A stretch of 59,089 nt of DNA from Romboutsia timonensis (lineage in GTDB: Bacteria; Bacillota; Clostridia; Peptostreptococcales; Peptostreptococcaceae), in the NCBI RefSeq assembly GCF_900106845.1, contig NZ_LT629850.1, positions 1,506,214-1,565,302 of the forward strand, in the 5' to 3' direction. Shown one piece after another: positions 1 to 9,831 of this stretch. Position 1 is the first letter of the stretch; the number at the start of each line of letters is the position of its first letter. Made by a program: the position numbers and the translations under genes. The notes under the pieces are model-generated. The model had not been told where the DNA came from. It saw nothing but the letters and a program-made list of their open reading frames with translations, and ran no database searches.

Positions 1-156
1 GTCTATTTTAGGATTTAACAGTCTTCTTTGCATATGTATTTTCCTTTCATATTTTATCTATAACTTATTATCTATAATAGTCTATTTATATAAAAAAATA
101 AAGTATAAAGGTCATTAATATTACTTTCAAATATTTTAATATACCCTTAGTATATT

Positions 157-193
157 AAAAATACACTGCCTATTTTATCTACAGTGTATTTTT
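157..193 (-). terminator. Bidirectional hairpin terminator
   Basis: A 12-bp perfect stem (AAAAATACACTG against CAGTGTATTTTT) with a 13-nt loop has A and T tracts at its feet, so it can stop transcription from either side. It lies about 80 bases past the stop of the 579-aa gene read leftward. The rest of bases 1-271 is AT-rich and shows no gene. Confidence 0.75.
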
Positions 194-271
194 ATAATAG
201 TTTATGAATTATTTTAAATCTTTTACTGCTTGAATTATTCATATAAAATAAAAGAGGTCGATTGATTTATT

Positions 272-2011
272 TTATGATATTTTTCCTAAATTTTCATTTT
301 CTAATATTGATTCAAAGTTAAAGTCTCCATTATAAAAATTCTTATAAACAGCTATGTTTTTAGAATCTGAACATATATCTAATATTAAATCTTTATCATC
401 ATATTTATTTATACATGTTTTAGTTAATACTATAAGATGTTCTCCTAAATCTATTTTTTCTCCAAATAACTCAAATTTGTCGTTAGAAATAAAATGAAAT
501 AATAATTTTGAATCTGTCGGTATATTACATTTTGATTTAATTTCTTTACCTTTAATAGACATTGAAGATATATTTATATTACTAATACCAGTATCAAGTA
601 TATTTTTTAGAGAATTTATCTCTTCTGCATAGTTTACTATTAATTCAGGTGAAATTTTAAATTTAATATCTAATCTATTCTCAATATAAAGTAGTTTTTG
701 AATAAGTTTCTTTTCAACACTTAAATCTATAGATTCATTAAAATCAAATTTACCTTCAAACAAAAATATATTTCCATCAACTAATCTAGCTGTTAAAGAT
801 TTACTGTTATTTATCTTTATCATAGTATTAATCCAATACATTATACTTAATGCACTAGAAGGATTAACTATCTCAAAATTAGCATTATTTGAAATTATAT
901 TTTCATCTGTATCTAATGAAACTTTAAAAGTTACATAGACTTGAGCATTTTGTTGCTGTTTGTTAGACATAATTGTAGTGGATATATTATTTACAGTTGA
1001 AATATCATCAATTCTTAGGTTTATATTATCTAATATCGTTTCAAAATCTTCATTTTCTAATCTAATCTTCTTATCAAAACAAGCCATAGGAGGAATTATT
1101 TTAAGTTCACTTAATTGCCCGTTCTGAAGTGAGTTATTAGCAAAGTATCCTATTGCCAAATCAATTTCTCCTTCACTAACAAATTCTAGTGCAACCAACT
1201 CTGATTGATCTTTATTTTCATATTTAAATTCTTGAATTATATTACCATCTATTAGTAATTTAAATTCAACTGGCTCTAACACAATCGTCTTTTGAGTTCT
1301 ATATGAATACTCTAAAACTTCTGATAAATTATTGAACTTACTAAGAAATTCATTGTATTTAACTAAAAATACACCTTTAACATCATGATTAGTAGAATTA
1401 ATTTTAATATTAGATTCTTCCCTAAAATTGATATTATTATATTTTAGTTTATTTTTTAATTTATCATCTAACAAGTTAGAGTTTTTCTTATTCATGTCCT
1501 CTTTTAAGGCATTAAGCATTTCAATAATCTCTTTGCTTTGATTCATAAGTGCATTATGATTGTTATCACAATTTCTATTTATCGTATTTATCATAAACTT
1601 ATCTTTAATATCTAGTTGCTTATATATTAAATTATTTATATCTGAAAATAATTCTGTAAAATATTTTTTTACGATTGAATCATCTTTTAAAGCTGGATAA
1701 TTTATCTTATTTCTTTCACTATTAATAAACTCAATTGCTAAATTAGATATTTCATCAATAAATATGTAGTCTACTTTAGAGTTTTGTAAATCTATACTTA
1801 ATAGATAATTTTTTATTTTTTCTTCATTTTTAGTTAAGAATCTTTCAAAAATACCACAATCAACTTCACTATTTAAATAATTTGAATTTAAATTAGCAAT
1901 AATTTGATTTAATTCACTTTCTATATTTTTCTCTTTAGCTTTATCTACAACTTCATTTAATATAATACTAGCTATATTTGGAGCTAAAAGCGTACCAATT
2001 AAAAATTCCAT
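272..2011 (-). CDS. Uncharacterised 579-aa protein beside the restriction island
   Basis: I do not recognise the family. The first 200 or so residues are predicted helical and rich in Lys, Glu and Asn, with a hydrophobic start (MEFLIGTLLAPNIASIILN) followed by a charged stretch that could form a coiled coil. The remaining two thirds looks beta-rich. I see no Walker, nuclease, HNH or methylase motif and no signal peptide, so a cytosolic protein is likely. The start has a good ribosome binding site (AAGGAGAGAGT before the ATG). It lies about 100 bases downstream of hsdS on the same strand, but a terminator hairpin (2064-2087) separates them. Its place at the end of a defence operon suggests a defence accessory or effector; this is inference from position only. 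Confidence 0.8.
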   Translation of the reverse strand: MEFLIGTLLAPNIASIILNEVVDKAKEKNIESELNQIIANLNSNYLNSEVDCGIFERFLTKNEEKIKNYLLSIDLQNSKVDYIFIDEISNLAIEFINSERNKINYPALKDDSIVKKYFTELFSDINNLIYKQLDIKDKFMINTINRNCDNNHNALMNQSKEIIEMLNALKEDMNKKNSNLLDDKLKNKLKYNNINFREESNIKINSTNHDVKGVFLVKYNEFLSKFNNLSEVLEYSYRTQKTIVLEPVEFKLLIDGNIIQEFKYENKDQSELVALEFVSEGEIDLAIGYFANNSLQNGQLSELKIIPPMACFDKKIRLENEDFETILDNINLRIDDISTVNNISTTIMSNKQQQNAQVYVTFKVSLDTDENIISNNANFEIVNPSSALSIMYWINTMIKINNSKSLTARLVDGNIFLFEGKFDFNESIDLSVEKKLIQKLLYIENRLDIKFKISPELIVNYAEEINSLKNILDTGISNINISSMSIKGKEIKSKCNIPTDSKLLFHFISNDKFELFGEKIDLGEHLIVLTKTCINKYDDKDLILDICSDSKNIAVYKNFYNGDFNFESILENENLGKIS

Positions 2012-2063
2012 ACTCTCTCCTTTTATATAAACATATTTTAAATATTTAAACTTAATTTAAGTC

Positions 2064-2087
2064 AAAAAGACAGATTTCTCTGTCTTT
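2064..2087 (-). terminator. Terminator after hsdS
   Basis: A 9-bp stem (AAAGACAGA / TCTGTCTTT) with a 4-nt loop is followed by a T tract when read leftward. It would end the ptuA-ptuB-hsdM-hsdS transcript and separate it from the 579-aa gene. Confidence 0.75.
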
Positions 2088-2109
2088 AACTTTAATAATT
2101 CATATTTAA

Positions 2110-3342
2110 TTAAACAAACATCTTTTGTAATAATCCTTTTTTATATTCATTTAAAGAATCTAGCTTCTCTTGTTCCTTATTTATTTTTTCATCTATTTTT
2201 CCTAAAAATTCACCAATCTTAACTTGTTCATCATAACAAGGTATCCAATGATAAGTTTCAAAGAAGTCACTAACACTTATATTTAATAATCCATGATTTC
2301 TAGCTCCCTCTACTGCAATCATAGAAATTTCCTTATGCCAACAAGAAGTTTCAAAATATTGTACTAAGAAATCAGAATCTACACCATCTAAAATTGAAAA
2401 ACATATATATAAACTAGATAAAACACCCCTATCATATCTATCTAACCTTTTAATAGCACCAAATGGATATCCAGTTGAATAACTTTTATTATATGCAAAC
2501 TCACCTTTTTCTAATAAATAATATCCTTCTAAATTTGCACTTGCAACAGTTTTATTAAAAAATATTACTTGGTCTACTAAACCATATTGTGCTGATATAG
2601 TTAATGGTAGTGTACATATAGTTCCTTTATTTTTTCTTGTAACTCTTTCAACAATACTATTTAATTTCTTATGTTCCCATTCTGGATAATCTCTACCCTC
2701 ATCATCCTTAAATCTTAACTCCCTGCTAAAAATCTTTTGTATCATACCTTTCTTATAACCCTTAAGGGCCTCAACCTTTTCACCTTGAAGAGAAATCTTA
2801 TTATCGATTAAAGAAAAGAAAGATGCTATTTTTTCTTGTTCTTCTATTAAAGGTATGTTAAATTTAACTTTTTTTAATTCTTCTGTACTTATAAATGGTT
2901 GGTCTGACCCTTTAGATTCTCTTAGTACAAAATCAAAAACTACATTATTTAATAAATAATATGAAAATAACTTATTACAAGTTTTATCTACAATAATTTT
3001 ACCTACCCTCTGATATAGTATAGCTGGTATATCAGTTTCTTTTAACATTGCTATTTTTAGTTTATTATTAGTTATAGGTCTGTTAAGTGCTAACAGTATA
3101 TCATCTTTTTCTAATACTATATCTGAATAACTGTCTTTATATTCTTCAGGTAAATATGATATATTATCCCACTTTATTCTCCCATATCCTATATTATCTA
3201 TTTTAATTAATGGAATACCTGTACTTGAATATTCATTAAGTTTAAATCCATATCCTGATTTAACATTATATATATCTTTAAATTTTTTCTGCTCCCAATC
3301 TTCACTAAACTCCTTAAATCTAAGCTTCGGTGCCTTACTCAT
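2110..3342 (-). CDS. hsdS: Type I restriction enzyme specificity subunit HsdS
   Basis: HsdS recognises the bipartite DNA target and docks the methylase and translocase subunits. The protein has the classical two-repeat plan: a target recognition domain opening with KLRFKEFSEDWEQKKFKD, a central conserved helix (IPLIEEQEKIASFFSLIDNK), a second recognition domain starting near YPEWEHKKL, and a second helix (DEQVKIGEFLGKIDEKINKEQ) ending in a typical GLLQKMFV tail. About 410 residues is the usual size. I chose the ATG at 3342 because GGGGAGGTGA sits six bases upstream; an in-frame GTG three codons earlier overlaps that site. It begins just after the hsdM stop codon, so the two are surely co-transcribed. 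The target sequence cannot be read from the protein. Confidence 0.95.
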   Translation of the reverse strand: MSKAPKLRFKEFSEDWEQKKFKDIYNVKSGYGFKLNEYSSTGIPLIKIDNIGYGRIKWDNISYLPEEYKDSYSDIVLEKDDILLALNRPITNNKLKIAMLKETDIPAILYQRVGKIIVDKTCNKLFSYYLLNNVVFDFVLRESKGSDQPFISTEELKKVKFNIPLIEEQEKIASFFSLIDNKISLQGEKVEALKGYKKGMIQKIFSRELRFKDDEGRDYPEWEHKKLNSIVERVTRKNKGTICTLPLTISAQYGLVDQVIFFNKTVASANLEGYYLLEKGEFAYNKSYSTGYPFGAIKRLDRYDRGVLSSLYICFSILDGVDSDFLVQYFETSCWHKEISMIAVEGARNHGLLNISVSDFFETYHWIPCYDEQVKIGEFLGKIDEKINKEQEKLDSLNEYKKGLLQKMFV

Positions 3343-3357
3343 ATCTCTCACCTCCCC

Positions 3358-4899
3358 TTATAATCCAAGCTCTCTTAAATAAACTGCTAACTCTTCATCT
3401 AACTTAGCTATCTCTTTATCAATACTAGAAATTCTCTCACTAACAGCTACTAAATCTATCGGCTCTTCTTCCTCAAAAGTATCAACATATCTTGGTATAT
3501 TTAAGTTATAATCATTTTCTTTTATTTCTTCCATACTAGCAACATAACTGTACTTTTCAATAGCTTCTCTCTTAACAAAAGTATTAACTATCTTTTCAAC
3601 ATGAGCATCTGTTAAATTATTTTGATTTTTACCTTTTTCAAACTCATTAGATGCATCTATAAATAATATATCATTATTTTCTCTATTCTTTTTAAACACT
3701 AATATAACTGTTGGTATACTTGTACCAAAGAATATATTAGCAGGAAGTCCTATAACAGCATCTAATACATTTCTTTCCTCTATTAAATACTTTCTTATAA
3801 CTCCTTCACTTGCACCTCTAAATAATACACCATGAGGAAGTACAACTGACATTGTTCCATTATCATCTAATTGATGTATCATATGTTGTATAAATGCAAA
3901 GTCTGCTTTACTCTTTGGAGCAAGTTTTCCATATGCACTAAATCTTTCATCATCTAAAAACTTAGCATCTGCACTCCAGTTAGCAGAGTATGGAGGGTTT
4001 GCAACTATTGCTTCAAATTTCATTCCCATATGTTGAGGATTTTCTAATGTATTATCATTTTTTATATCAAAGTTTGTATATTCTATATCATGAAGTAACA
4101 TATTCATACGAGCTAAGTTATAAGTTGTTGATGTAAGCTCTTGTCCGTAGAACTTTCTAACATTAGCTTCTTTTGCAACACGAAGAAGAAGGGAACCAGA
4201 ACCACAAGTTGGGTCATATACATTTTTTAAATTTTCTTTCCCTACTGTTACTATTTTTGCAAGTATTTTACTTACTTGTTGTGGGGTATAGAACTCACCT
4301 GCTTTTTTACCTGCATTTGCAGCAAATTGAGATATTAAATATTCATAAGCATCTCCAAGTACATCTATTTCACTGTCTTCATGTGAAAAGTCTATTTCAG
4401 AAATGTTCCCCATTACTTTAGCTATAAGACTTGAACGGCTTTTTACGTCTTTTCCTAACTTTGTTGATTTTAAATCCATATCATCAAATAAGTGGTCAAA
4501 GTCTTCTTGGCTATCGTTTCCTATTGTAGATTCTGTTATAGCATTTATTGCTCCTTGAAGCATTTCTATATCAAAGTTTCCATCTTCTATTGCTTTAAGT
4601 AATGAAGAGAATAAGTATTTAGGCTCTATAAAGTATCCTAATTGCTCTATTAACTCTTCTTGTAAGCCTTCTCTATATTCTTCATCTTCATAGGCTTCAT
4701 TGTAGCTTATTTCATCTTCGCTTAATAAGTCATTTGCTCTATTTTCTACTTTTTCACTAAGGTATCTATAAAATATTAGTCCTAGTATATAGTTTTTAAA
4801 TTCATTTGCTTCCATATTTCCTCTTAAGTCATTTGCTATTGCCCATAACTTTGTGTGAAGCTCTCTTTGTTGTTCTTGTTGTTTTTCACTTGTTTGCAT
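3358..4899 (-). CDS. hsdM: Type I restriction enzyme methylase subunit HsdM
   Basis: This is the adenine-N6 DNA methyltransferase subunit. Visible motifs are an HsdM N-terminal helical domain (LWAIANDLRGNMEANEFKNY), the GEFYTP motif, the SAM-binding DPTCGSGSLL, and the catalytic NPPY (VANPPYSANW) of N6-adenine methylases. At 513 residues it has normal length. The ATG at 4899 is preferred over one eight codons upstream because AAGGAGAGCAAA lies directly before it. It is followed by hsdS after 15 bases and preceded by ptuB with a 48-base gap, so it belongs to the ptuA-ptuB-hsdM-hsdS unit. Confidence 0.97.
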   Translation of the reverse strand: MQTSEKQQEQQRELHTKLWAIANDLRGNMEANEFKNYILGLIFYRYLSEKVENRANDLLSEDEISYNEAYEDEEYREGLQEELIEQLGYFIEPKYLFSSLLKAIEDGNFDIEMLQGAINAITESTIGNDSQEDFDHLFDDMDLKSTKLGKDVKSRSSLIAKVMGNISEIDFSHEDSEIDVLGDAYEYLISQFAANAGKKAGEFYTPQQVSKILAKIVTVGKENLKNVYDPTCGSGSLLLRVAKEANVRKFYGQELTSTTYNLARMNMLLHDIEYTNFDIKNDNTLENPQHMGMKFEAIVANPPYSANWSADAKFLDDERFSAYGKLAPKSKADFAFIQHMIHQLDDNGTMSVVLPHGVLFRGASEGVIRKYLIEERNVLDAVIGLPANIFFGTSIPTVILVFKKNRENNDILFIDASNEFEKGKNQNNLTDAHVEKIVNTFVKREAIEKYSYVASMEEIKENDYNLNIPRYVDTFEEEEPIDLVAVSERISSIDKEIAKLDEELAVYLRELGL

Positions 4900-4947
4900 T
4901 TTGCTCTCCTTATATATGTGCATAATTTTTTACTAAATTCAAATGTT

Positions 4948-5538
4948 TTATCCAAATATATCTTCTTTTATAAAATCTATTAATGTTGGAAATCTTTTTA
5001 TAGCTTCTTTATAATAATCAAAATCACTCTCTTCAAAAAGATTGTTAAGTTCTATTGCAAATGATTTTCTAGCCTCACTTAATTTACTATAATTAAGATT
5101 CAATAAATCTATAGTATATCTAGCTTTTTCATATTTTTCTCCACTACTATAAATAGGGACTATATTTCCACTAGACAAATCATATTCAATATATTCCATT
5201 GGATTTTCTATAACAGGATTTATAAATTTTTCATCATATCTATTTCCTTTAATAGATCCACAAGTGTTTTTATTCATACAACATGCTATTAAATTATCAT
5301 GTGTATCAAATTCATTTGGATAAATATCCTTAGGTTTTATATGTTCTATATGGCTACTAATTTCTTTTATATATATTTCACAATATGGACAATATCCATC
5401 TTGTTCATTATCTAACATAAAATCCTTTAATTTAGACTTTATATCACCATCATTATAATCTATCCATGATTTAGGTTTTTTCCTTTTTTTAAAGTCGGTA
5501 AGAAAAGATGGTTCATCTTGCTTATCTACTTTTATCAT
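4948..5538 (-). CDS. ptuB: Septu-like HNH endonuclease PtuB
   Basis: The 196-aa protein has a zinc-type HNH core: Cys50-X2-Cys53, then HIEHIKP with His63 and His66, then Asn82 in the HDNLIACC stretch, and further cysteines at 86, 87 and 93. This is the arrangement of the PtuB family found in Septu systems and as the effector of retron Ec78. The start overlaps the end of the ptuA frame by 17 bases and has a fair ribosome binding site (AAGGCGAGAGAAG), which implies translational coupling. The known role of the family is nucleic acid cleavage on phage infection, together with the PtuA ATPase. No reverse transcriptase is nearby, so it is a plain Septu-like pair and not a retron. Confidence 0.88.
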   Translation of the reverse strand: MIKVDKQDEPSFLTDFKKRKKPKSWIDYNDGDIKSKLKDFMLDNEQDGYCPYCEIYIKEISSHIEHIKPKDIYPNEFDTHDNLIACCMNKNTCGSIKGNRYDEKFINPVIENPMEYIEYDLSSGNIVPIYSSGEKYEKARYTIDLLNLNYSKLSEARKSFAIELNNLFEESDFDYYKEAIKRFPTLIDFIKEDIFG

Positions 5539-6745
5539 CTTCTCTCGCCTTCTTTCTATTTCTTCTAGCTATTTCCATATCTATACTAATTAAATCTTTA
5601 TCATATTCTCCTAAATAAGTTTTTAGATAACTATATGCCTCTTTAAATGCATCGGATTCATAAGTATTAGCATCGAGTTCATTTCTTAGAATTTTAAAAT
5701 ATGCTTCTCCTGTATCACTTCGATTACTTTTAATACCCATAGTGTGCTTAAGTATTGACTCATAAGTCTGAAGATATGTTTCTTCAAGATTATCTATAGG
5801 GGTGATACTTACTCCTTCTTCATCTCTTTTTATCACTCTTAATTGTTCTGCTTTTATATCTGCAACTATATGAGGTGAGTGTGTAGCTATTATAAGCTGA
5901 TTATTTTTACCTATATTTTCATATACCTTAATTATCTTTCTTTGCCACTCAGGGTGTAGAGATATTTCTGGCTCATCTATAAGTATTATTGAATTATTAG
6001 CATTTAAGAATTTAAGAGATAATGCTCTTATAAATAACTGCTTTTCTCCAGATGATAATCCATTTATATCAAATTCATTACCTGTAGAATCTTTAAATAT
6101 AGGTCTAGTTTCTTCATCTTTTGATAGTCCGATAAATTTTACACTTAAATCCATACAATCAAATATTGAATTTATATCATTACATATTTTTTCTATACTT
6201 TTTTTAGGTGGCAATTCTTCATTTTTAAATACTTCCGTATTTATTGCATTAACAATAGCTGATGGTAAGTCTCTAGCTATATTTTGGTTTACTTCATTTA
6301 AAAATTCGTATTCATATTTAAATGTTCTGTCTACTCTATTTAATTCATTAAAATTTATTTCCGTTGGCATATAAATTATTTTTGATTTAATTTCACCTTG
6401 AAAACTATATTCGTTACCAGATTTTACTTCATCTATAAATTCATTTATGTATAGCTTAGATTTTATTTCATTCCACATTGCTATATCACTACCATCTTGT
6501 GTGTTAGCTATAAGCTTTATTTCATCTTTAGTTGCATCTAGCTCTACTTTTGCATCTATTTCCTCATATACTTTTGTATTCCAATTCATTTGATTATATA
6601 TACTTTTTAATAAAGTCGTTTTTCCTGATCCATTTTCTCCAATTATAACTACTGTATCTAGTATTTCTTTATTTCTATCTAAAAAATCAACTTCTAAGTT
6701 TCCTAAAATTTTATGATTGTTGAATTTAATATTCTTTATTTTCAA
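5522..6745 (-). CDS. ptuA: Septu-like AAA/ABC-type ATPase PtuA
   Basis: This is an SMC/OLD-like ATPase. Counting from the upstream ATG, the Walker A is GENGSGKTT near residues 40-48, the ABC signature is LSSGEKQ near 234-240, the Walker B is ILIDEPE near 258-264, and the H-loop is ATHSPH near 291-296. About 170 residues lie between Walker A and the signature. PtuA proteins form a complex with the PtuB nuclease and hold or license it. The ATG at 6757 directly abuts the AAAGG ribosome binding site, which is too close. The TTG at 6745 lies nine bases from AAAGGATG, and the same AAAGGATGTG site precedes two other genes in this window (11620 and 16858), so I favour TTG. It overlaps ptuB and follows the hsdR terminator. 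Confidence 0.88.
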   Translation of the reverse strand: MKIKNIKFNNHKILGNLEVDFLDRNKEILDTVVIIGENGSGKTTLLKSIYNQMNWNTKVYEEIDAKVELDATKDEIKLIANTQDGSDIAMWNEIKSKLYINEFIDEVKSGNEYSFQGEIKSKIIYMPTEINFNELNRVDRTFKYEYEFLNEVNQNIARDLPSAIVNAINTEVFKNEELPPKKSIEKICNDINSIFDCMDLSVKFIGLSKDEETRPIFKDSTGNEFDINGLSSGEKQLFIRALSLKFLNANNSIILIDEPEISLHPEWQRKIIKVYENIGKNNQLIIATHSPHIVADIKAEQLRVIKRDEEGVSITPIDNLEETYLQTYESILKHTMGIKSNRSDTGEAYFKILRNELDANTYESDAFKEAYSYLKTYLGEYDKDLISIDMEIARRNRKKAREDDKSR

Positions 6746-6791
6746 TAATTTACACATCCTTTATATAAATATTATACGTTGATTATATCAT

Positions 6792-6814
6792 AAAAACCCT
6801 CATATATTGAGGGT
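6792..6814 (-). terminator. Terminator between hsdR and ptuA
   Basis: A 7-bp GC-rich stem (ACCCTCA / TGAGGGT) with a 5-base loop is followed leftward by a T tract. It would end or attenuate the hsdR transcript. TATAAT-like sequences at 6771-6787 could serve as the -10 of a separate promoter for ptuA, but I see no convincing -35. Confidence 0.8.
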
Positions 6815-6834
6815 CTTTCTTCTATTATATAAAC

Positions 6835-9597
6835 CTATGCATATTTTCTAACATGGTCATATATAAAGTTTTTAACTTGGTCTATTAGTTTTCTTCTAAG
6901 TGTAAACTTTGGTTTTAACTCTACTTTTATTTCTTCACTTATTTCTTGTCTATTTATTATTCCAGAGTACTCATATTCTGAAATGTAGTCTTTTATTTTA
7001 TATCTATTAAGTCCAATTTCTTTTGAAAATTCTTCTACATCTTCTTCTCTTTTTACTTCTTCAAATTGTTCATAGGCTACATCTATATCATCATTAGGCT
7101 CAAGTTTTGGAACTACTTTATTTAAAAACTCTTTTAATAAATCAACTTTAAGTCTTAAGTCTTCATTATCAGCTCTATCAAGTTCTGTTATTACATTTTT
7201 AATATCTCTTGCTTGTTTTTCTTTGTCTGATAAGTCTATATCTCTAATTAAATTCATTATATATCCTACGTTGATTTTATCAGTGTGCATAAGCTCTATT
7301 CCAAAGTCTATATCTGCAAGTATTGAAGTTTTTTCATCGTCTTTACGCTTTACATCATCATATATTAAAAGATATTTACTTTTAAAGTCTTGGTAACTTT
7401 GTTCACTCATTCCAAGTGTATCTTTATTAAATTCAAATTCTGTGAAGGTATTTAGCTTTGTTAATACATTTGCTAAATCTCTAAAAGCTAGTATAAACTT
7501 CTTTTTATCTTCTTCACTTTCAAGACTATCTACATCTTCTGGATTTTCTGTTAAAGCATATAGTTTTTTTAAGTGTGTATGCCATAAACTCAAGTAATAC
7601 TCATAACTTTCCATTAATACTACATCTGTGTTATCAGTTTGTGAGAATAGACATAGTGCATCATCTGTGTTTTTCTTTAAGTTTCTATAACAAACTACAT
7701 TTCCATAAGGTTTAGTAGCTTTTTCAACTCTATTAGTTCTTGAATAGGCTTGAACTAAGTCATGGTATTTTAAGTTTTTATCAACGTATAGTGTGTTTAA
7801 TGTTTTACTGTCAAATCCAGTTAAGAACATATTTACAACTATAAGTATATCTATTTTTGCAGTTTTTACTTTTTTAGATACATCTGAGAAATAGCTTGAG
7901 AAGGTGTCTGTTGAATAATTTGTATCAAACATTTTATTATAATCTGTAATCATTCTTTCTAAACTATCTCTTGAGTGTTCATCTTTTCCTTCGCTTTCTT
8001 CATTAGCTCCAAAACTAAATATTCCTGCTATTTTTAAGTCGTGGTTTATTTCTTTAAATTTATCGTAGTATTTTACAAGCATTGGTATACTTTGAACTGT
8101 AAATATAGCTGTATATTGTTTGTTTTTAGTTTTAGCATTGTGAATATTTATGATGTTATTAGCAACTAAGTCTATTCTTTCATCACACATAAATACTTCT
8201 TCTTTGTCTATTGCTTTTACTTTTTCATCATCATTTTCGTCAAAACCACCGTCAAAGGTTTTTATATATTCAACTGAAAATCCAAGTACGTTTCCATCTT
8301 TTATTGCATCTTTTATTAAGTATGTGTGTAAGCATTTTTCAAAAAGGTCTGCTGTAACTCTTCCTTCTTGACTTCTATTTTCAAAGAATCTTGGTGTACC
8401 TGTAAATCCAAAGTATTGTGCATTTTTAAAGTGTTTGTTTATAGCTTTATGCATTTGTCCAAATTGAGATCTGTGGCACTCATCTATTATAAATATAACT
8501 TTTTCTTCTTTGTACTCATTCATTATGTTAGCGTATTTATCATTTTTTATAGCATTAGCCATCTTTTGTATAGTTGTAACTATTAAAGGCTTATTTATAT
8601 CCTTTATTTGTTTTACTAGTGTATCTGTTTTGTCAGTTGTATCAACACTATCTGGCTCAAATTTATTAAATTCTGCTAGTGTTTGAGAGTCTAAGTCTTT
8701 TCTATCTACTAAGAAAAATACTTTTTTTATGTTAGGCTCTTTTGCTAGTATTTGACTAGCTTTAAAAGATGTTAAAGTCTTACCACTACCTGTTGTATGC
8801 CATATAAATCCATTGTTATTAGTTTCAAAGGCACGAGTAACAAGTGCTTCAACTGCATAAATTTGATATGGTCTCATAACCATTAATAGTTTATCAGTTT
8901 CATTAGTTATCATATATCTTGCTATAACCTTTGATACAAAAGATTTATCTAAGAAGGTTTGAGTAAAATCTCTTAGATTGCTAATTCTTTTATTTTCTTC
9001 ATCACTCCAAAAGAATGTTTGACTAAATAGTATTTCTTTATCACTATTTGCAAAGTATTTAGTATCTACTCCATTACTTACTACAAATATTTGAAGGTAT
9101 CTATATAGTCCTTGATAAGAATGTTTTTTGTACCTATTTATTTGGTTAAAGGCTTCTTTTAAGTCAAGTCCTCTACGTTTTAATTCTATTTGAACAAGTG
9201 GTAGTCCGTTTATAAGTATTGTTACATCATAACGATTTGTATACTTTCCTACTACTGTTGTTTGGTTAGTTACTTGGAATCTATTTTTACACCAGTTTTT
9301 ACTGTCAAAGAATTCTATATAAACTTCACTACCATCTTCTCTTTCTAGTATGAATTTATCTCTTAAAATCATTGCACTTTGAAAAACTGATTTTCCTTCT
9401 ACATGTCTAAGTATTCTTTCAAATTCTTTATCTGTGAAGGGTTGGTTATTTAGTTTTGATTTATTATGTTCAAATAACTCATTTCTAAAGTTATTTTTAA
9501 GTTCTTCTTCATTAGCTATTTTAACTTTATTAAATCCTTGGTTTACAAGTTGTTTAATTAAGTTATCCTCTAATTGAGCTTCACTTTGATAGGACAT
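6835..9597 (-). CDS. hsdR: Type I restriction enzyme endonuclease/translocase subunit HsdR
   Basis: HsdR cuts DNA after ATP-driven translocation when both strands of the target are unmethylated. The N-terminal nuclease site reads Asp124 followed by Glu138-Leu-Lys140 (QIELKRRG), the PD-(D/E)XK pattern. The SF2 helicase motor shows TTGSGKT at 268-274, DECH at 372-375 (IIDECHRSQFG), GFTGTPRF, and the motif VI region AYSRTNRVEK. At 920 residues it has normal length. The start has GGGGGAAGAAA just upstream. It is the first gene of the island but is separated from ptuA, hsdM and hsdS by a terminator, so restriction and modification could be expressed separately. Confidence 0.97.
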   Translation of the reverse strand: MSYQSEAQLEDNLIKQLVNQGFNKVKIANEEELKNNFRNELFEHNKSKLNNQPFTDKEFERILRHVEGKSVFQSAMILRDKFILEREDGSEVYIEFFDSKNWCKNRFQVTNQTTVVGKYTNRYDVTILINGLPLVQIELKRRGLDLKEAFNQINRYKKHSYQGLYRYLQIFVVSNGVDTKYFANSDKEILFSQTFFWSDEENKRISNLRDFTQTFLDKSFVSKVIARYMITNETDKLLMVMRPYQIYAVEALVTRAFETNNNGFIWHTTGSGKTLTSFKASQILAKEPNIKKVFFLVDRKDLDSQTLAEFNKFEPDSVDTTDKTDTLVKQIKDINKPLIVTTIQKMANAIKNDKYANIMNEYKEEKVIFIIDECHRSQFGQMHKAINKHFKNAQYFGFTGTPRFFENRSQEGRVTADLFEKCLHTYLIKDAIKDGNVLGFSVEYIKTFDGGFDENDDEKVKAIDKEEVFMCDERIDLVANNIINIHNAKTKNKQYTAIFTVQSIPMLVKYYDKFKEINHDLKIAGIFSFGANEESEGKDEHSRDSLERMITDYNKMFDTNYSTDTFSSYFSDVSKKVKTAKIDILIVVNMFLTGFDSKTLNTLYVDKNLKYHDLVQAYSRTNRVEKATKPYGNVVCYRNLKKNTDDALCLFSQTDNTDVVLMESYEYYLSLWHTHLKKLYALTENPEDVDSLESEEDKKKFILAFRDLANVLTKLNTFTEFEFNKDTLGMSEQSYQDFKSKYLLIYDDVKRKDDEKTSILADIDFGIELMHTDKINVGYIMNLIRDIDLSDKEKQARDIKNVITELDRADNEDLRLKVDLLKEFLNKVVPKLEPNDDIDVAYEQFEEVKREEDVEEFSKEIGLNRYKIKDYISEYEYSGIINRQEISEEIKVELKPKFTLRRKLIDQVKNFIYDHVRKYA

Positions 9598-9801
9598 TTT
9601 CTTCCCCCATTTCTATGTTTCTTATAACTCTATTTTAACATTTTTTTACTAATACATAAATATAGAAGTATATTTAGCTTATACGGAAAGTTTTTACAAA
9701 ATATTTAGATAAATTTGGTATAAATAACCTATTTTCATACTCTAGTAAATGATATAGTAAAAATTAATTTGAAATATAAAGTTAAGTATATAAAAAATAC
9801 T

Positions 9802-9826
9802 ACCCCGTCGGTATTTACGACGGGGT
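9802..9826. terminator. Strong GC-rich terminator
   Basis: A perfect 9-bp stem (ACCCCGTCG / CGACGGGGT) with a 7-nt loop has A and T tracts on either side. It lies five bases beyond the stop of the Mor-like gene and so most likely ends that minus-strand transcript. Bases 9598-9801 otherwise look like the AT-rich upstream region of hsdR. Confidence 0.9.
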
Positions 9827-9831
9827 TTTTA

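Noticed and set aside
4173-4421. Plus-strand open frame inside hsdM
   Set aside because: It is a shadow of the well supported hsdM gene, with Leu/His-rich composition and no ribosome site.
4948-6745. PtuAB considered as the effector of a retron
   Set aside because: No reverse transcriptase or msr/msd-like RNA lies nearby; neighbours are type I restriction genes.
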